From the NCBI GenBank assembly GCA_938082635.1, contig CALLLI010000224.1, positions 1 to 64,000 on the forward strand: a DNA stretch of 64,000 nt, written 5' to 3'. The position numbers were made by a program, and so were the translations under genes. Positions 29,416-39,083 of this stretch are shown here, piece after piece (the stretch's first letter is position 1; each line of letters starts with the position of its first letter). This DNA comes from an uncultured Verrucomicrobiales bacterium (GTDB taxonomy: Bacteria > Verrucomicrobiota > Verrucomicrobiia > Verrucomicrobiales > DEV007). The notes beneath the pieces are model-generated. The model was given only the letters and a program-made list of their open reading frames with translations. It was not told where the DNA came from and made no database searches.

Positions 29416-30345
29416 ATGGCGGCTCCTCAAAAGACTCCCTCTCCCGAAGAGGCCGTGGATGACGCCAAGGTAGACGCCTTCCTCGAGTTCATGCGTGTGG
29501 AGAAGGATGCCTCCGACCGCACTGGCCGGAACTACCTCCAGGCTCTCAACCGATTTCGTAAACGTCACCCCCTCGGCTTCAAATCGTGGGAACAGTGCCA
29601 GCCTGACGACTTTCGGGCCTACCTCTTCGAGATGATGAAGGAGGAACGCGCGCGCAGCACGATTCGGCTCCACTTCGCCGCTCTTCGATCCTTCTACAAA
29701 TTTCTCTGCCACCGGCACGGCCTCGAACCGAGTCCGCTAGCAAACGTGCAACTACCGAAGTTAGAGAAGAAGCTTCCAGTTGTCCTCACTCTCAAGCAGA
29801 TCGAAGAACTCCTCGCACTCCCACTGAAGATCGAGCAACCTAAGCAAGCCGCCAGTTGGGTGGGCGAGCGTGATGCCGCCATCCTCGAACTCTTCTACAG
29901 CACCGGCATGCGATTGGAAGAACTCGCGAAGGCAGACATTGCGGATCTGGACACCTACCAAGAAACCATGCGAGTCATCGGCAAAGGACGCAAAGAACGC
30001 CTCTGCCCTGTCGGCCATCACGCGCTCGAGGCCATCCAGCGTTACAGGCAGAAAGCAGGCGTGCACGAAGGACCGATCTTCATTTCCAAGCTGGGCAAAC
30101 GCATGTCACGCACATCGATTCACAATGTGGTAAAGAAGTATCTGCGCCACTCCGGTATCCCCATCGATATCAGCGCCCACAAGCTCCGCCACTCTTTCGC
30201 AACGCATCTGTTAGACAATGGCGCTGATTTGCGAAGCGTGCAGGCCTTGTTAGGCCACGTAAGTCTTTCGACCACACAGATCTACACGCACGTCAGCGTC
30301 GCGCGGATGAAGGAAGCTTACGACGAAGCTCACCCTCGGGCCTAG
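29416..30345 (+). CDS. XerC/XerD-type tyrosine site-specific recombinase
   Basis: YSTGMRLEELAKADIADLD...GKGRKERLCPVG...HKLRHSFATHLLDNGADLRSVQALLGHVSLSTTQIYTHVS catalytic R-H-R-H-Y set. Confidence 0.93.
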   Translation: MAAPQKTPSPEEAVDDAKVDAFLEFMRVEKDASDRTGRNYLQALNRFRKRHPLGFKSWEQCQPDDFRAYLFEMMKEERARSTIRLHFAALRSFYKFLCHRHGLEPSPLANVQLPKLEKKLPVVLTLKQIEELLALPLKIEQPKQAASWVGERDAAILELFYSTGMRLEELAKADIADLDTYQETMRVIGKGRKERLCPVGHHALEAIQRYRQKAGVHEGPIFISKLGKRMSRTSIHNVVKKYLRHSGIPIDISAHKLRHSFATHLLDNGADLRSVQALLGHVSLSTTQIYTHVSVARMKEAYDEAHPRA

Positions 30346-30347
30346 CG

Positions 30348-30872
30348 TTACTCCAACTCGAAGTTGGGCACTTCCATCACTTCCCCGTCTAACGGAATAT
30401 TAAAATCGTCTTGACTGGCCATCCTGATTCCAAAAATGACCATGCCCACCGCGAAGAGGATAACAAGAACAAAGCCGACGATGACCATGATTCCAGTAAT
30501 TTTCCAGAAACCGCGCTGCGCCGATAGAGCACTTTCCAAGTGATCGTTGCTGCCAGAATACTGAAACTGTGTGATTGCCGAACCATATTTCCACAGCTTA
30601 ATTGCTGGGACAATGTAAATCAGGCCCATGAGCACGTAGAGGACTCCAATGAAAAGGGCCCCTGGGCCCATCTGCTTCATCATGGCCGCCGACACCCCCA
30701 GCCCAGCCAGAATCGTAAATCCGGCCCCGAGGAAAGCTAAGACGGCAAGAAACCGCACCCAAGGCTTCGTGCCCGTGAGTTCGCTCACGACACGTGGTGA
30801 CACGGCACCGCCTACAGCAGTATTTGTTCCAAGTGGGTCAGCAGAAGGGCTTTCGTAAGGGTTGGGATCCAT
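30348..30872 (-). CDS. DUF5362-like membrane protein
   Basis: MDPNPYESPSADPLGTN...ELTGTKPWVRFLAVLAFLGAGFTILAG...FIGVLYVLMGLIYIVPAIKLWKYGSAI. Confidence 0.7.
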   Translation of the reverse strand: MDPNPYESPSADPLGTNTAVGGAVSPRVVSELTGTKPWVRFLAVLAFLGAGFTILAGLGVSAAMMKQMGPGALFIGVLYVLMGLIYIVPAIKLWKYGSAITQFQYSGSNDHLESALSAQRGFWKITGIMVIVGFVLVILFAVGMVIFGIRMASQDDFNIPLDGEVMEVPNFELE

Positions 30873-30963
30873 GGCAGCCCACTGGAGCAAAGCGTGCACT
30901 CTTTGTCGACTTCCAAGCCCAGAATTCTGAGGCATTTCTAAAGATCTGTGTTTCTTTGAGCCA

Positions 30964-31692
30964 ATGTCAGAAACATCGCCCGCCATTCCCAAGATTGATA
31001 CGCGTCAACGTATCGAACTGACCGAAGGCGTGGAGATCTGGCTGCCCATCGCTGGGCCTACGGTCCGTGCCATGGCCTACCTGATCGATTTCCTCATCCG
31101 CTGGGGGATCCTCATCGGCGTAGGAATTATCATCGGGCTAGCCAGCACCTTCTTAGGCGAGAATGTCGCCCAAGGGCTGATGCTACTCTTCATGTTCTGG
31201 TGGACGTGGTTCTTCTACGTCTTTTACGAGGTGGGCAAACGTGGTGCCTCTCCTGGCAAACGCGCCATGGGCTTACGAGTGGTGCAAACGTCAGGCGCAC
31301 CACTCACTTGGAGCCAGGCTATTGTTAGGAATCTCCTCAGGTTCGTGGATGCCCTGCCTGTGGGCTATGCCTTCGGTTTAATCGCCTGCTTGTCAGGGAA
31401 TGGCTTTCAACGCTTGGGAGACATGGCCGCAGGCACCTGTGTTATCTATGCGGGCACAGAGCCTCCCACTGAAGGACCCATGCCTCTGAATCTAGAACCC
31501 CTTGCGCCATCCACGGCATTGGAACGATCGGAACAGCTCGCCATCGTGAGTTATCTGGAACGCGCTGGACTCTGGTCCGACGCTCGACGTGAAGAACTTG
31601 CCAATCACGTGCCCACGCTCACTCGCCAAACAGGACGCGAGGGCGTCAATCGCCTCCTCCGAATGGGCCGCTGGATTCGCAACTCTTCCTAG
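30964..31692 (+). CDS. RDD family membrane protein
   Basis: VEIWLPIAGPTVRAMAYLIDFLIRWGILIGVGI...GKRGASPGKRAMGLRVV. Confidence 0.88.
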   Translation: MSETSPAIPKIDTRQRIELTEGVEIWLPIAGPTVRAMAYLIDFLIRWGILIGVGIIIGLASTFLGENVAQGLMLLFMFWWTWFFYVFYEVGKRGASPGKRAMGLRVVQTSGAPLTWSQAIVRNLLRFVDALPVGYAFGLIACLSGNGFQRLGDMAAGTCVIYAGTEPPTEGPMPLNLEPLAPSTALERSEQLAIVSYLERAGLWSDARREELANHVPTLTRQTGREGVNRLLRMGRWIRNSS

Positions 31693-31707
31693 CACTGATC
31701 AGATATC

Positions 31708-32673
31708 ATGAATCGGCATACTTTCGAATCCCTGCACCAGAAGCGTTGGAGTGCTTTTGAAACAATGCTCGATGAACTGGACGGAAAGAATCCGCCGCAG
31801 CAAAGTGCCGAGTTTCCTGCCATGTTTCGACAAGTGTGCAGCGATCTTTCACTCGCACAGCAACGCATGTACGGCTTACGCCTCTGCGAGAGGCTCAATG
31901 CGATGGTCATTCGCGGCCACAAACACCTCTACCGGAGTTCCGCACGACTCGGAGAAGGAGTCTTGCGTTTCATCGCCGTCGATTTCCCCAGGGCCTTTCG
32001 TCAAGACATCAAGCTTTTCTGGATCAACTGCGTCTTCTTCCTCGTCCCGCTCGCTGGCATCATCCTTGGAGCCATGATCGAACCGCGTTGGAGTCATGCA
32101 CTCCTCGGCACAGAGCAAATGTCTCAACTTCAGTCCATGTATGGGAGCGATAGTCCCATCGAGCACTTGCGGGAGGAGTTCGGCTCGAGCTTCATGATGT
32201 TCGCCTTCTACATCATTAATAACATTGGCATTGATTTCCGAATCTTTGCCGGCGGCATCCTGTGCGGCGTAGGCACTCTGTTCTTCATCGTCTTTAACGG
32301 GCTCTTCTTCGGTGCGGCCACCGCCTACATCCACGAAGCCGCCAATCCCGAGGCCTTCTACACGTTTATTTGTGGTCACGCTAGCGTCGAAATCATGGGA
32401 ATGCTCGTAGCGGGCATGGCTGGACTTCACATTGGTTTGGGCATCTTGCATTCGGGGCAGCGCGGGCGGAAGCAAGCTTTGTTAGACGCAGGGAAGCGCG
32501 CGGTCACCTTTCTCTACGGAGCGGCTCTCCTCACGTTCTTAGCGGCCATCATCGAAGGCTTCTGGTCAGCCCAACCCGTCTCGGCTTCTATCAAATACGC
32601 CGTCGCGACTTTTTGGTTCGTCGCCTTAATCGCCTACTTCACCTTTGCCGGGGGACAATCCGATGAAGCTTGA
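31708..32673 (+). CDS. Stage II sporulation protein M (SpoIIM)-family membrane protein
   Basis: NRHTFESLHQKRWSAFETML...FWINCVFFLVPLAGIILGAMIEP...NIGIDFRIFAGGILCGVGTLFFIVFNGLFFGAA..FICGHASVEIMGM. Confidence 0.85.
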   Translation: MNRHTFESLHQKRWSAFETMLDELDGKNPPQQSAEFPAMFRQVCSDLSLAQQRMYGLRLCERLNAMVIRGHKHLYRSSARLGEGVLRFIAVDFPRAFRQDIKLFWINCVFFLVPLAGIILGAMIEPRWSHALLGTEQMSQLQSMYGSDSPIEHLREEFGSSFMMFAFYIINNIGIDFRIFAGGILCGVGTLFFIVFNGLFFGAATAYIHEAANPEAFYTFICGHASVEIMGMLVAGMAGLHIGLGILHSGQRGRKQALLDAGKRAVTFLYGAALLTFLAAIIEGFWSAQPVSASIKYAVATFWFVALIAYFTFAGGQSDEA

Positions 32674-34171
32674 GGATGTCTCGGCCGAGATCCGGCCTCG
32701 CACTTCTTGGGAAGCCATCGATCTCGGCATGGCGCTGGCGCGTCGCGACTATGGCTTCATCATGCTGGCCTGGGCCTGCACGGCATTGCCTTTCTGCGCG
32801 TTGTTAGTCTGCCTTCTCCAAGCTTGGCCTAGCCTATGGGCCATCGCGATCTTCTGGTTCAAACCGCTCTATGACCGTGTGCCCCTCTTCATCCTAAGCC
32901 GTTCGCTCTTTGGCACTCGGCCTCGCTTGCGAGAGATTCTGGGATCTCCCAAGTTCTTCATCGGCATGCTAATCGGCGACCTTACTTGGCGGCGTTTCTC
33001 TCCGGCCCGGAGCTACCTCATGCCAGTAGGCTTGTTAGAAGGACTTTCTGGAAAACCCCGCAGCACACGCGTCAGTATTCTCAATCGCGAGGCAGATGCT
33101 CACACCACCTCGCTCATCACTGCGTGTGCTCTCTTCGAAGTTGCCATCGCATTTGGATTTATCGGCTTGTTAGTCATACTCAACCCGTCACCAGCCATTG
33201 GCGCCGAGCTGGAAGACTGGATGGCAGGTTTCGAGATGGAGGAATTCTCCCCGATTCCGAATATCGTCTACTACCTATTCACGGCGGCCTATTTCCTCGC
33301 CATCAGCCTAGTAGAGCCTTTCTATGTAGGCGGCGGCTTTGGCATGTATGTGAATGGCCGTACCCAGAGCGAGGGCTGGGACCTCGAGTTGAAATTCCGC
33401 CAACTCGAATCTCGTCTGGTCGCCCGCGTGACCAAGACAATAACTATCATTCTTCTATCTACTCTTCTCATTGCCTCAACCAGCCCCGGCCAGGCTCAAG
33501 ACGCGATTCTAGATTTGGAAACAGAGCTGACCCAGACCGAGGAGATCGATTCTGCTCCGAAGACCGTCGCAGAGAAGATACTCGAGCAACCTGAATTCGA
33601 AGTCCACAGCCGCACTCAAGAGAAATGGGATTGGAAAGGAAACAACCGGGAGTCAAACAGAGGTGGTGGCGTTGGTTTCTTTCAAATCCTAGGCAATTTC
33701 TTCTTCTGGCTAGTCGTGGTGGCAGCGATAGGCGGACTGGCCTACTGGATCTACACCTACCGACACGTCTTCCTCAATCGCAGTTTCAAAAGAAGTTCAA
33801 CCCCCTCACACTCACGTGCCACCACCGTGATGGGAATGGATGTTCGCACCGAATCACTTCCTGACAACATCGCCCAAGCAGCCTGGGATGCCTGGACTGC
33901 AGGACAACGTCAGGAGGCGCTGAGCCTTCTCTATCGAGGATCCATTTCTTGGATGGTCGTGCGGGAGAACCTTCCCATCATTGAAAGCGATACGGAATTC
34001 GACTGCATCCAGCGTGCTGAGGCTCTGACAGATCGCCAAATGGTCGCCTATTTCAGCCAGCTCACAGATCGCTGGACCAGTGCCGCCTACGGGAAGCTCT
34101 GGCCTGACGATGCGACAGTCGAACTTCTCTGCAAAGACTGGCCCTTTCACCAGAAGGAGGCGTCTTCATGA
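32663..34171 (+). CDS. Membrane protein with DUF4129-like C-terminal domain
   Basis: Multi-TM N-terminus; C-terminal AWDAWTAGQRQEALSLLYRGSISWMVVRENLPIIESDTEFDCIQRA...YFSQLTDRWTSAAYGKLWPDDATVELLCKDW; located in an RDD/SpoIIM/MoxR operon. Confidence 0.75.
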   Translation: MKLEDVSAEIRPRTSWEAIDLGMALARRDYGFIMLAWACTALPFCALLVCLLQAWPSLWAIAIFWFKPLYDRVPLFILSRSLFGTRPRLREILGSPKFFIGMLIGDLTWRRFSPARSYLMPVGLLEGLSGKPRSTRVSILNREADAHTTSLITACALFEVAIAFGFIGLLVILNPSPAIGAELEDWMAGFEMEEFSPIPNIVYYLFTAAYFLAISLVEPFYVGGGFGMYVNGRTQSEGWDLELKFRQLESRLVARVTKTITIILLSTLLIASTSPGQAQDAILDLETELTQTEEIDSAPKTVAEKILEQPEFEVHSRTQEKWDWKGNNRESNRGGGVGFFQILGNFFFWLVVVAAIGGLAYWIYTYRHVFLNRSFKRSSTPSHSRATTVMGMDVRTESLPDNIAQAAWDAWTAGQRQEALSLLYRGSISWMVVRENLPIIESDTEFDCIQRAEALTDRQMVAYFSQLTDRWTSAAYGKLWPDDATVELLCKDWPFHQKEASS

Positions 34172-35292
34172 AACCTTTCTCCCTAGTATTGGTCAGCCTC
34201 CTGTGCCTGACACTCACCTCATGCCTTGAAAAACGTAAGGAAACCACCGAAATCGGCTACACAGGCGAGGCTCGACGCAATGCTTTCCTTGCTTCCGAGC
34301 AACTCTATCAATCTTACGGTGTCGAGGCTTCTAGTTCACTCCACCTCGATGAAATGCCGTGGGATGGCACCATGTTGATCATGCCCGGGCAGGCCATCAC
34401 GACTCCAAGTCGTGCGCGCCAACTAAAGACATGGGTTGAGAATGGTGGCCACCTTGTCTACTTGCTGCATGGCACCGGCATGATGAGGTGGGAGAGCGAA
34501 GGTGGCCAATACGAGGAACCCGACCTCGTCGATCACCCTCTCCTCGATGCCTACGGAATTCGCTTCGGTGAACTTACCGACAACGAAAGCACAACATCGT
34601 TTGATCTTGGCAACTATTCTGGACGAGTCCTGTTCCCAATCAGCAACACGTTTGACGTGACAGATACAGACGATGTGGACCATTTCATGGGCAAAGATGT
34701 AGAGAATGCCCTCATGGTCAGCATTGACTCTGGCAATGGCCGCTTCACCGCGCTCGCATCAGCTTTCCCCATGCGCAATCGCGCGATCGCTCAAGAAGAC
34801 CACGCTGCCTTCACTCTAGCACTCAGCGAGCTTCACGAATGCTACGAAGTGCTCTTCGTGTATGCCAGCGACCTTTCATTCTGGGGCATGCTCTGGGAAG
34901 CTGGTTGGATGCCCTTGTTAAGCTTGCTCACCCTCTTACTCTTCTGGCTATGGAAATCCCTCCCTAGCTTCGGCCCGCGCCTGCCACCGGCGACTGCCTT
35001 GCCTCGTCATTTCTCCGATCATCTCGGGATGACCGCGCAATTCCTTTGGCGCCACAGCGCACCCAACAGCCTCTTGGCTCCAGTACGACGCCGCTTAGTC
35101 AAACACTATCAGTCCTCTACAGGACGCGCCTTGCCCGGCTTCAATGATCCGGAATTGCACGCTTACCTTGCAGAACGTAGTGGTCTGGCTCTCGATCGCG
35201 TTCACGAAGCCATGCTCGGAGAACCCAAGAAGGATGCCAACCAATTCACACGTTTGATCCAAGACATTACTTTGCTAGAAACGAGCTTATGA
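34168..35292 (+). CDS. DUF4350-like protein
   Basis: Lipoprotein-like start, N..LYQSYGVEASSS...LIMPGQAITTPSRARQLKTWVENGGHLVYLLHGTGM; C-terminal TM and helical domain; overlaps the next gene. Confidence 0.75.
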   Translation: MKPFSLVLVSLLCLTLTSCLEKRKETTEIGYTGEARRNAFLASEQLYQSYGVEASSSLHLDEMPWDGTMLIMPGQAITTPSRARQLKTWVENGGHLVYLLHGTGMMRWESEGGQYEEPDLVDHPLLDAYGIRFGELTDNESTTSFDLGNYSGRVLFPISNTFDVTDTDDVDHFMGKDVENALMVSIDSGNGRFTALASAFPMRNRAIAQEDHAAFTLALSELHECYEVLFVYASDLSFWGMLWEAGWMPLLSLLTLLLFWLWKSLPSFGPRLPPATALPRHFSDHLGMTAQFLWRHSAPNSLLAPVRRRLVKHYQSSTGRALPGFNDPELHAYLAERSGLALDRVHEAMLGEPKKDANQFTRLIQDITLLETSL

Positions 35293-36344
35293 ACGACACA
35301 AACGAACCCACGGGCCCTCCTCTACCTCCTCTACCTCCGCATTCCTCGGAGCCCACGCCACCCACCGACTTCCGTCGAGAGACCGCCGAACTGCCAGCGA
35401 AGCCCCCAAGCATTTGGCAACGCATCCGAAATGAGGTCACTCGTGTCTTCATCGGTCAAGACGCGGTCATCGATCAAGTCCTGGCTGCGCTCATCGCAAG
35501 CGGCCACATTCTACTCGAAGGCAAGCCTGGGCTTGGCAAGACGCATCTCGTCCTCGCATTGTCGCGAACCTTCGCCGGCAACTTCCAGCGGATCCAGTTC
35601 ACCCCAGATCTCATGCCCTCAGATGTCACGGGACATTCTCTCTTCGACATGAGTACCCAGCAGTTCCGATTGCGCAAAGGACCGGTTTTCACCAACCTAC
35701 TCTTGGCTGATGAGATCAATCGCGCTCCCGCCAAGACTCAGGCCGCTTTGTTAGAAGTGATGCAAGAGGCTCAAGTCACGATCGATGGCGAATCCATGCC
35801 GTTGCAACCGCCATTCATGACCTTTGCCACGCAAAACCCGATCGAGCAGGAAGGCACGTACCCATTACCAGAAGCACAACTGGACCGTTTCCTACTCAAG
35901 ATCCTCATCGATTACCCAAGCTTGGCCGATGAAGAGACCATCGTGAAACGCGCTGCCGGAGGCGCAGGTGGACGGGGCCTCGATCCCAACACGATTTCCC
36001 CAATCTGCCAGCCGGAAGACATCATTGCCGGACAGCAGGCGGCCGCCGAAGTTCAAGCAGTCGATGAAGTCATCCACTATGCGGTCAATCTCATCCGAGC
36101 CACTCGCGAGTCTGATGCGATCACTTTGGGTGCCGGTACCCGCGGTGCCATCAGCCTCATTCGCATGGCGAAAGCATTCGCCGTGCTTGATGATCGTCAG
36201 TTCATCACTCCAGCCGACGTCAAACGAGCCACCCTTCCTGTCTTACGTCACCGGGTCGCTCTTGCACCAGAGATTGCCATCAGTGGTCAGCAAATTGACG
36301 ATGTCCTCACGACCATCATCCACACCGTCGAAACACCTCGCTAG
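35289..36344 (+). CDS. MoxR-family AAA ATPase
   Basis: FIGQDAVIDQVLAALIASGHILLEGKPGLGKTHLVLALSRTF...QFTPDLMPSDVTG...LLADEINRAPAKTQAALLEVMQE...TQNPIEQEGTYPLPEAQLDRF. Confidence 0.96.
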   Translation: MNDTNEPTGPPLPPLPPHSSEPTPPTDFRRETAELPAKPPSIWQRIRNEVTRVFIGQDAVIDQVLAALIASGHILLEGKPGLGKTHLVLALSRTFAGNFQRIQFTPDLMPSDVTGHSLFDMSTQQFRLRKGPVFTNLLLADEINRAPAKTQAALLEVMQEAQVTIDGESMPLQPPFMTFATQNPIEQEGTYPLPEAQLDRFLLKILIDYPSLADEETIVKRAAGGAGGRGLDPNTISPICQPEDIIAGQQAAAEVQAVDEVIHYAVNLIRATRESDAITLGAGTRGAISLIRMAKAFAVLDDRQFITPADVKRATLPVLRHRVALAPEIAISGQQIDDVLTTIIHTVETPR

Positions 36345-36364
36345 CAAAGCCTGACGTATTCACG

Positions 36365-37669
36365 ATGAGGCCCACCACTCGTCTACTCCATAGTATCCTG
36401 GTCTGGATCGCTTTCGGTATCGCTGCGTCTTTCTGGCAGCCATTCGTGGCTCTATGGTGGGAATTAGGAGTTCTGCTAGTAGCCCTTTTCGGAATCGACT
36501 TCATCCTTTCCAGATCTAGCAGACGCATCGATATCGAGCGCAAGATTCCGGGACGACTGGCTATCAACGTCGAAGCCGAGATCTCACTCACGTTACACAA
36601 CCGGAGCCGCTTGAACGCCCACCTCTCAGTCTTCGATGAGCTCCCTGAAGAGGCCCACGCCCCGGACATTCCCTGGAACGGCGCTGTCCCGCCCAAAGGC
36701 TACACTGCAGTTACCTACCCAATTCGCATGCGGAAACGAGGGCGCTCCAAGCTCGGCGCTATCCATGTGCTCCACCAATCTCCCCTAGGCCTCTGGCAGC
36801 GCAGGTACCTCACCGATCATGAGGACGAGATCCGGGTTTACCCAAATTACGAACCCGTCGTGCGCTACGCTCTCCTTGCCATGGAGAATCGCGAAAACCA
36901 AATAGGCATCGTCACAAAGAATCGCCGCGGAGCCAGCCTAAACTTCCATCAGCTACGGGACTATCAAGAAGGCGACAACCTCTCGCAGATCAATTGGAAG
37001 GCCACCTCCAAACGCCTCCAACTCATCAGCCGAGAGTACCGCGAAGAACGGGATCAGAACGTCATTCTCATGGTCGATTGCGGACGCCGTATGCGCGCAC
37101 TGGATGGGGATCTCTCACAGTTTGATCACTGCCTCAACGCCATGCTCCTGCTATCATTTATCGCTCTCCGACAGAGCGACCACGTTGGCATCCTCAGTTT
37201 CGGCGGCACCGATCGCTGGCTGCCTCCGGTCAAAGGGCAGCACGCCATGACGACCGTGCTCAACCACCTCTACGACTACGAAACAAGTCCCAAGACAAGC
37301 GATTTCGCAGAAGCCGCCGAGCGCCTGATGAAACGACAACGCCGTCGCGCCCTCGTCATTCTCCTAACCAATCTACGGAGCGAAGACATTGCCAACATCC
37401 TCCCACCGCTCCAACTCATGAAGCGGCGTCACCTCCCACTCATCGCCAGCCTCCGTGAATCTACCACCGAGGGAGCCTTGAAACATCCCGTCAACACCTT
37501 CGAGGGCGCCCTCACCCACAGCGCCACTCAGCGCTATGTCGAAGAGCGCAATCAGACCTTCGAACAGATTCGCTCACACGGTATCCTCACCCTAGACGAC
37601 ACCGCCGCTAATCTCCCTACCGCTCTCACCAATCGGTATCTGGAGATCAAAGACGCCGGGACCCTCTAG
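36365..37669 (+). CDS. DUF58 domain protein
   Basis: RRGASLNFHQLRDYQEGDNLSQINWKATSKRLQLISREYREERDQNVILMVDCGRRM. Confidence 0.92.
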   Translation: MRPTTRLLHSILVWIAFGIAASFWQPFVALWWELGVLLVALFGIDFILSRSSRRIDIERKIPGRLAINVEAEISLTLHNRSRLNAHLSVFDELPEEAHAPDIPWNGAVPPKGYTAVTYPIRMRKRGRSKLGAIHVLHQSPLGLWQRRYLTDHEDEIRVYPNYEPVVRYALLAMENRENQIGIVTKNRRGASLNFHQLRDYQEGDNLSQINWKATSKRLQLISREYREERDQNVILMVDCGRRMRALDGDLSQFDHCLNAMLLLSFIALRQSDHVGILSFGGTDRWLPPVKGQHAMTTVLNHLYDYETSPKTSDFAEAAERLMKRQRRRALVILLTNLRSEDIANILPPLQLMKRRHLPLIASLRESTTEGALKHPVNTFEGALTHSATQRYVEERNQTFEQIRSHGILTLDDTAANLPTALTNRYLEIKDAGTL

Positions 37670-37849
37670 CGCTCACCCTCTTCTTTACCAATATCCTCGG
37701 TCTCACTTCGCTTCCCCGTGATCAAATAACGTGCCAAGTCACAAAGACCCGCATAACGGAAACGCGAATCAGCGTAATGCTCTAGCACATAGAACGCGAA
37801 GTAATAGAACGCCTTTCAGCTTAAGAACCTTGGGAATCGAAATATCCAT
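37667..37849 (-). pseudogene. Frameshifted small ORF
   Basis: Reverse strand MDISIPKVLKLK then a 1-nt shift into AFYYFAFYVLEHYADSRFRYAGLCDLARYLITGKRSETEDIGKEEGER*. Confidence 0.4.
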
Positions 37850-37887
37850 CGTTTCAGCAAAGACAATACTTTCTTGTTAAATGACTA

Positions 37888-38031
37888 TCATTTGCCACGT
37901 CTCTTCGATTTCCACCACTTGATCAAGAGCATGATCGTAATCACTCCCCCAAGGAACGACCAGGCAGCCACTTCTCCATTCATCAGTTTACCGATAAAAT
38001 CTGACTGCCTCGCAGCAACTAGGTAGCTCAT
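37888..38031 (-). CDS. Small single-TM protein
   Basis: MSYLVAARQSDFIGKLMNGEVAAWSFLGGVITIMLLIKWWKSKRRGK. Confidence 0.35.
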   Translation of the reverse strand: MSYLVAARQSDFIGKLMNGEVAAWSFLGGVITIMLLIKWWKSKRRGK

Positions 38032-38172
38032 TAAAATACAAGATAGTTGAGATGATTGGAACGGAGTTGCTCCACCAACTTTCCCATTCCTACAGCCACT
38101 CGATCCTCCTGGCAATGCCAATACAAGCGCATTGCTAGAATCCACTTTGGCCTTAGAACTCCGGACGCGAAC

Positions 38173-39010
38173 TCACAATCGAACCATCCAGACCACAGAA
38201 CCGTTGCCTGCCGGCGACGCTGTGCACTTCACTTTCAGACGCTCGTCTGCGGTGGCTCCAATCGTATCTCCGTCAGGGATCGGCTCGCCTCGATCTGCGA
38301 CATAAGCGAGAAGGTCAAAGAACCTCTCTAACGCCACGCCCACATTGTCTACGGGGGTAATCAGATACAAATCGGGAAGTGCGATCTGGTTCATCCCAAG
38401 GCTAAGAATACTGAATTGCCCATCTGACTCTGATGCCCGACTAATCCCGTTCCAGAGCATGACTCTTGTCATGATCGAATAGTCTTCTGCCATGGAGAGA
38501 AAGAACTCAGAAGGATGGCTCGCTCCTACGTCCCCCCAATAGCCCCCCGTCGCTGAACTTGCTGCCAACAGGGCTGCGAGAACGGACGTAAACGCCATGA
38601 GCCCAGCCACCGGAGTCGGCCCCCTGGTCGACTCCTATAAGAGTCACGATAAGATGAGCAGCATGATCACGGAGCGTAAAGTCCTCTGCTATTGAGGAAA
38701 CGCTGAACTTAACGGCCCGCTCGGCCTCACCATCGGGTATGGGCATCGGCACCAAAACGTCCAAGAGAGAACCTATCCCTTCCAATTAAAGAACCAAGGC
38801 ACTGTCGCTGGATTCTTCATCTGCAGAATCTTCGCCCGAAGACTGGGTAAGTGTTTCCGACGCACCTCGAAATCTAACGAAAGCCGCAATCACATCCTCA
38901 GCCACAGGAAGCCGAGCTTCCGGCAAGAGCACAAAGGCCAAATGACTATCCTTTGGCTCCAATATCGGCAGCGGTTTCTTCTTCCTATTGAACAGTCCAA
39001 ATAACCCCAT
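38173..39010 (-). pseudogene. Degraded DUF4261-like gene (in-frame TAA plus frameshift)
   Basis: MGLFGLFNRKKKPLPILEPKDSHLAFVLLPEARLP...SALVL*LEGIGSLLDVLVPMPIPDGEAERAVKFS...HAAHLIVTLIGVDQGADS, then a shifted frame (VA)GLMAFTSVLAALLAASSATGGYWGDVGASHPSEFFLSMAEDYSIMTRVMLWNGISRASESDGQFSILSLGMNQIALPDL. Confidence 0.75.
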
Positions 39011-39083
39011 AACAGAAATTTATCTACAAATCCAAGCCGTTTGAGGTTACAAGATTGCTTCTGTCAAAGCAAGGCAAAGCAGA

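Noticed and set aside
29416-30345. Tyrosine recombinase as evidence of an integrated element
   Set aside because: It looks like a housekeeping XerC/D next to hisF, with no att repeats or phage genes nearby.
38786-38788. Recoded stop in the DUF4261-like gene
   Set aside because: It is TAA and is followed by a frameshift near 38610, which fits decay.
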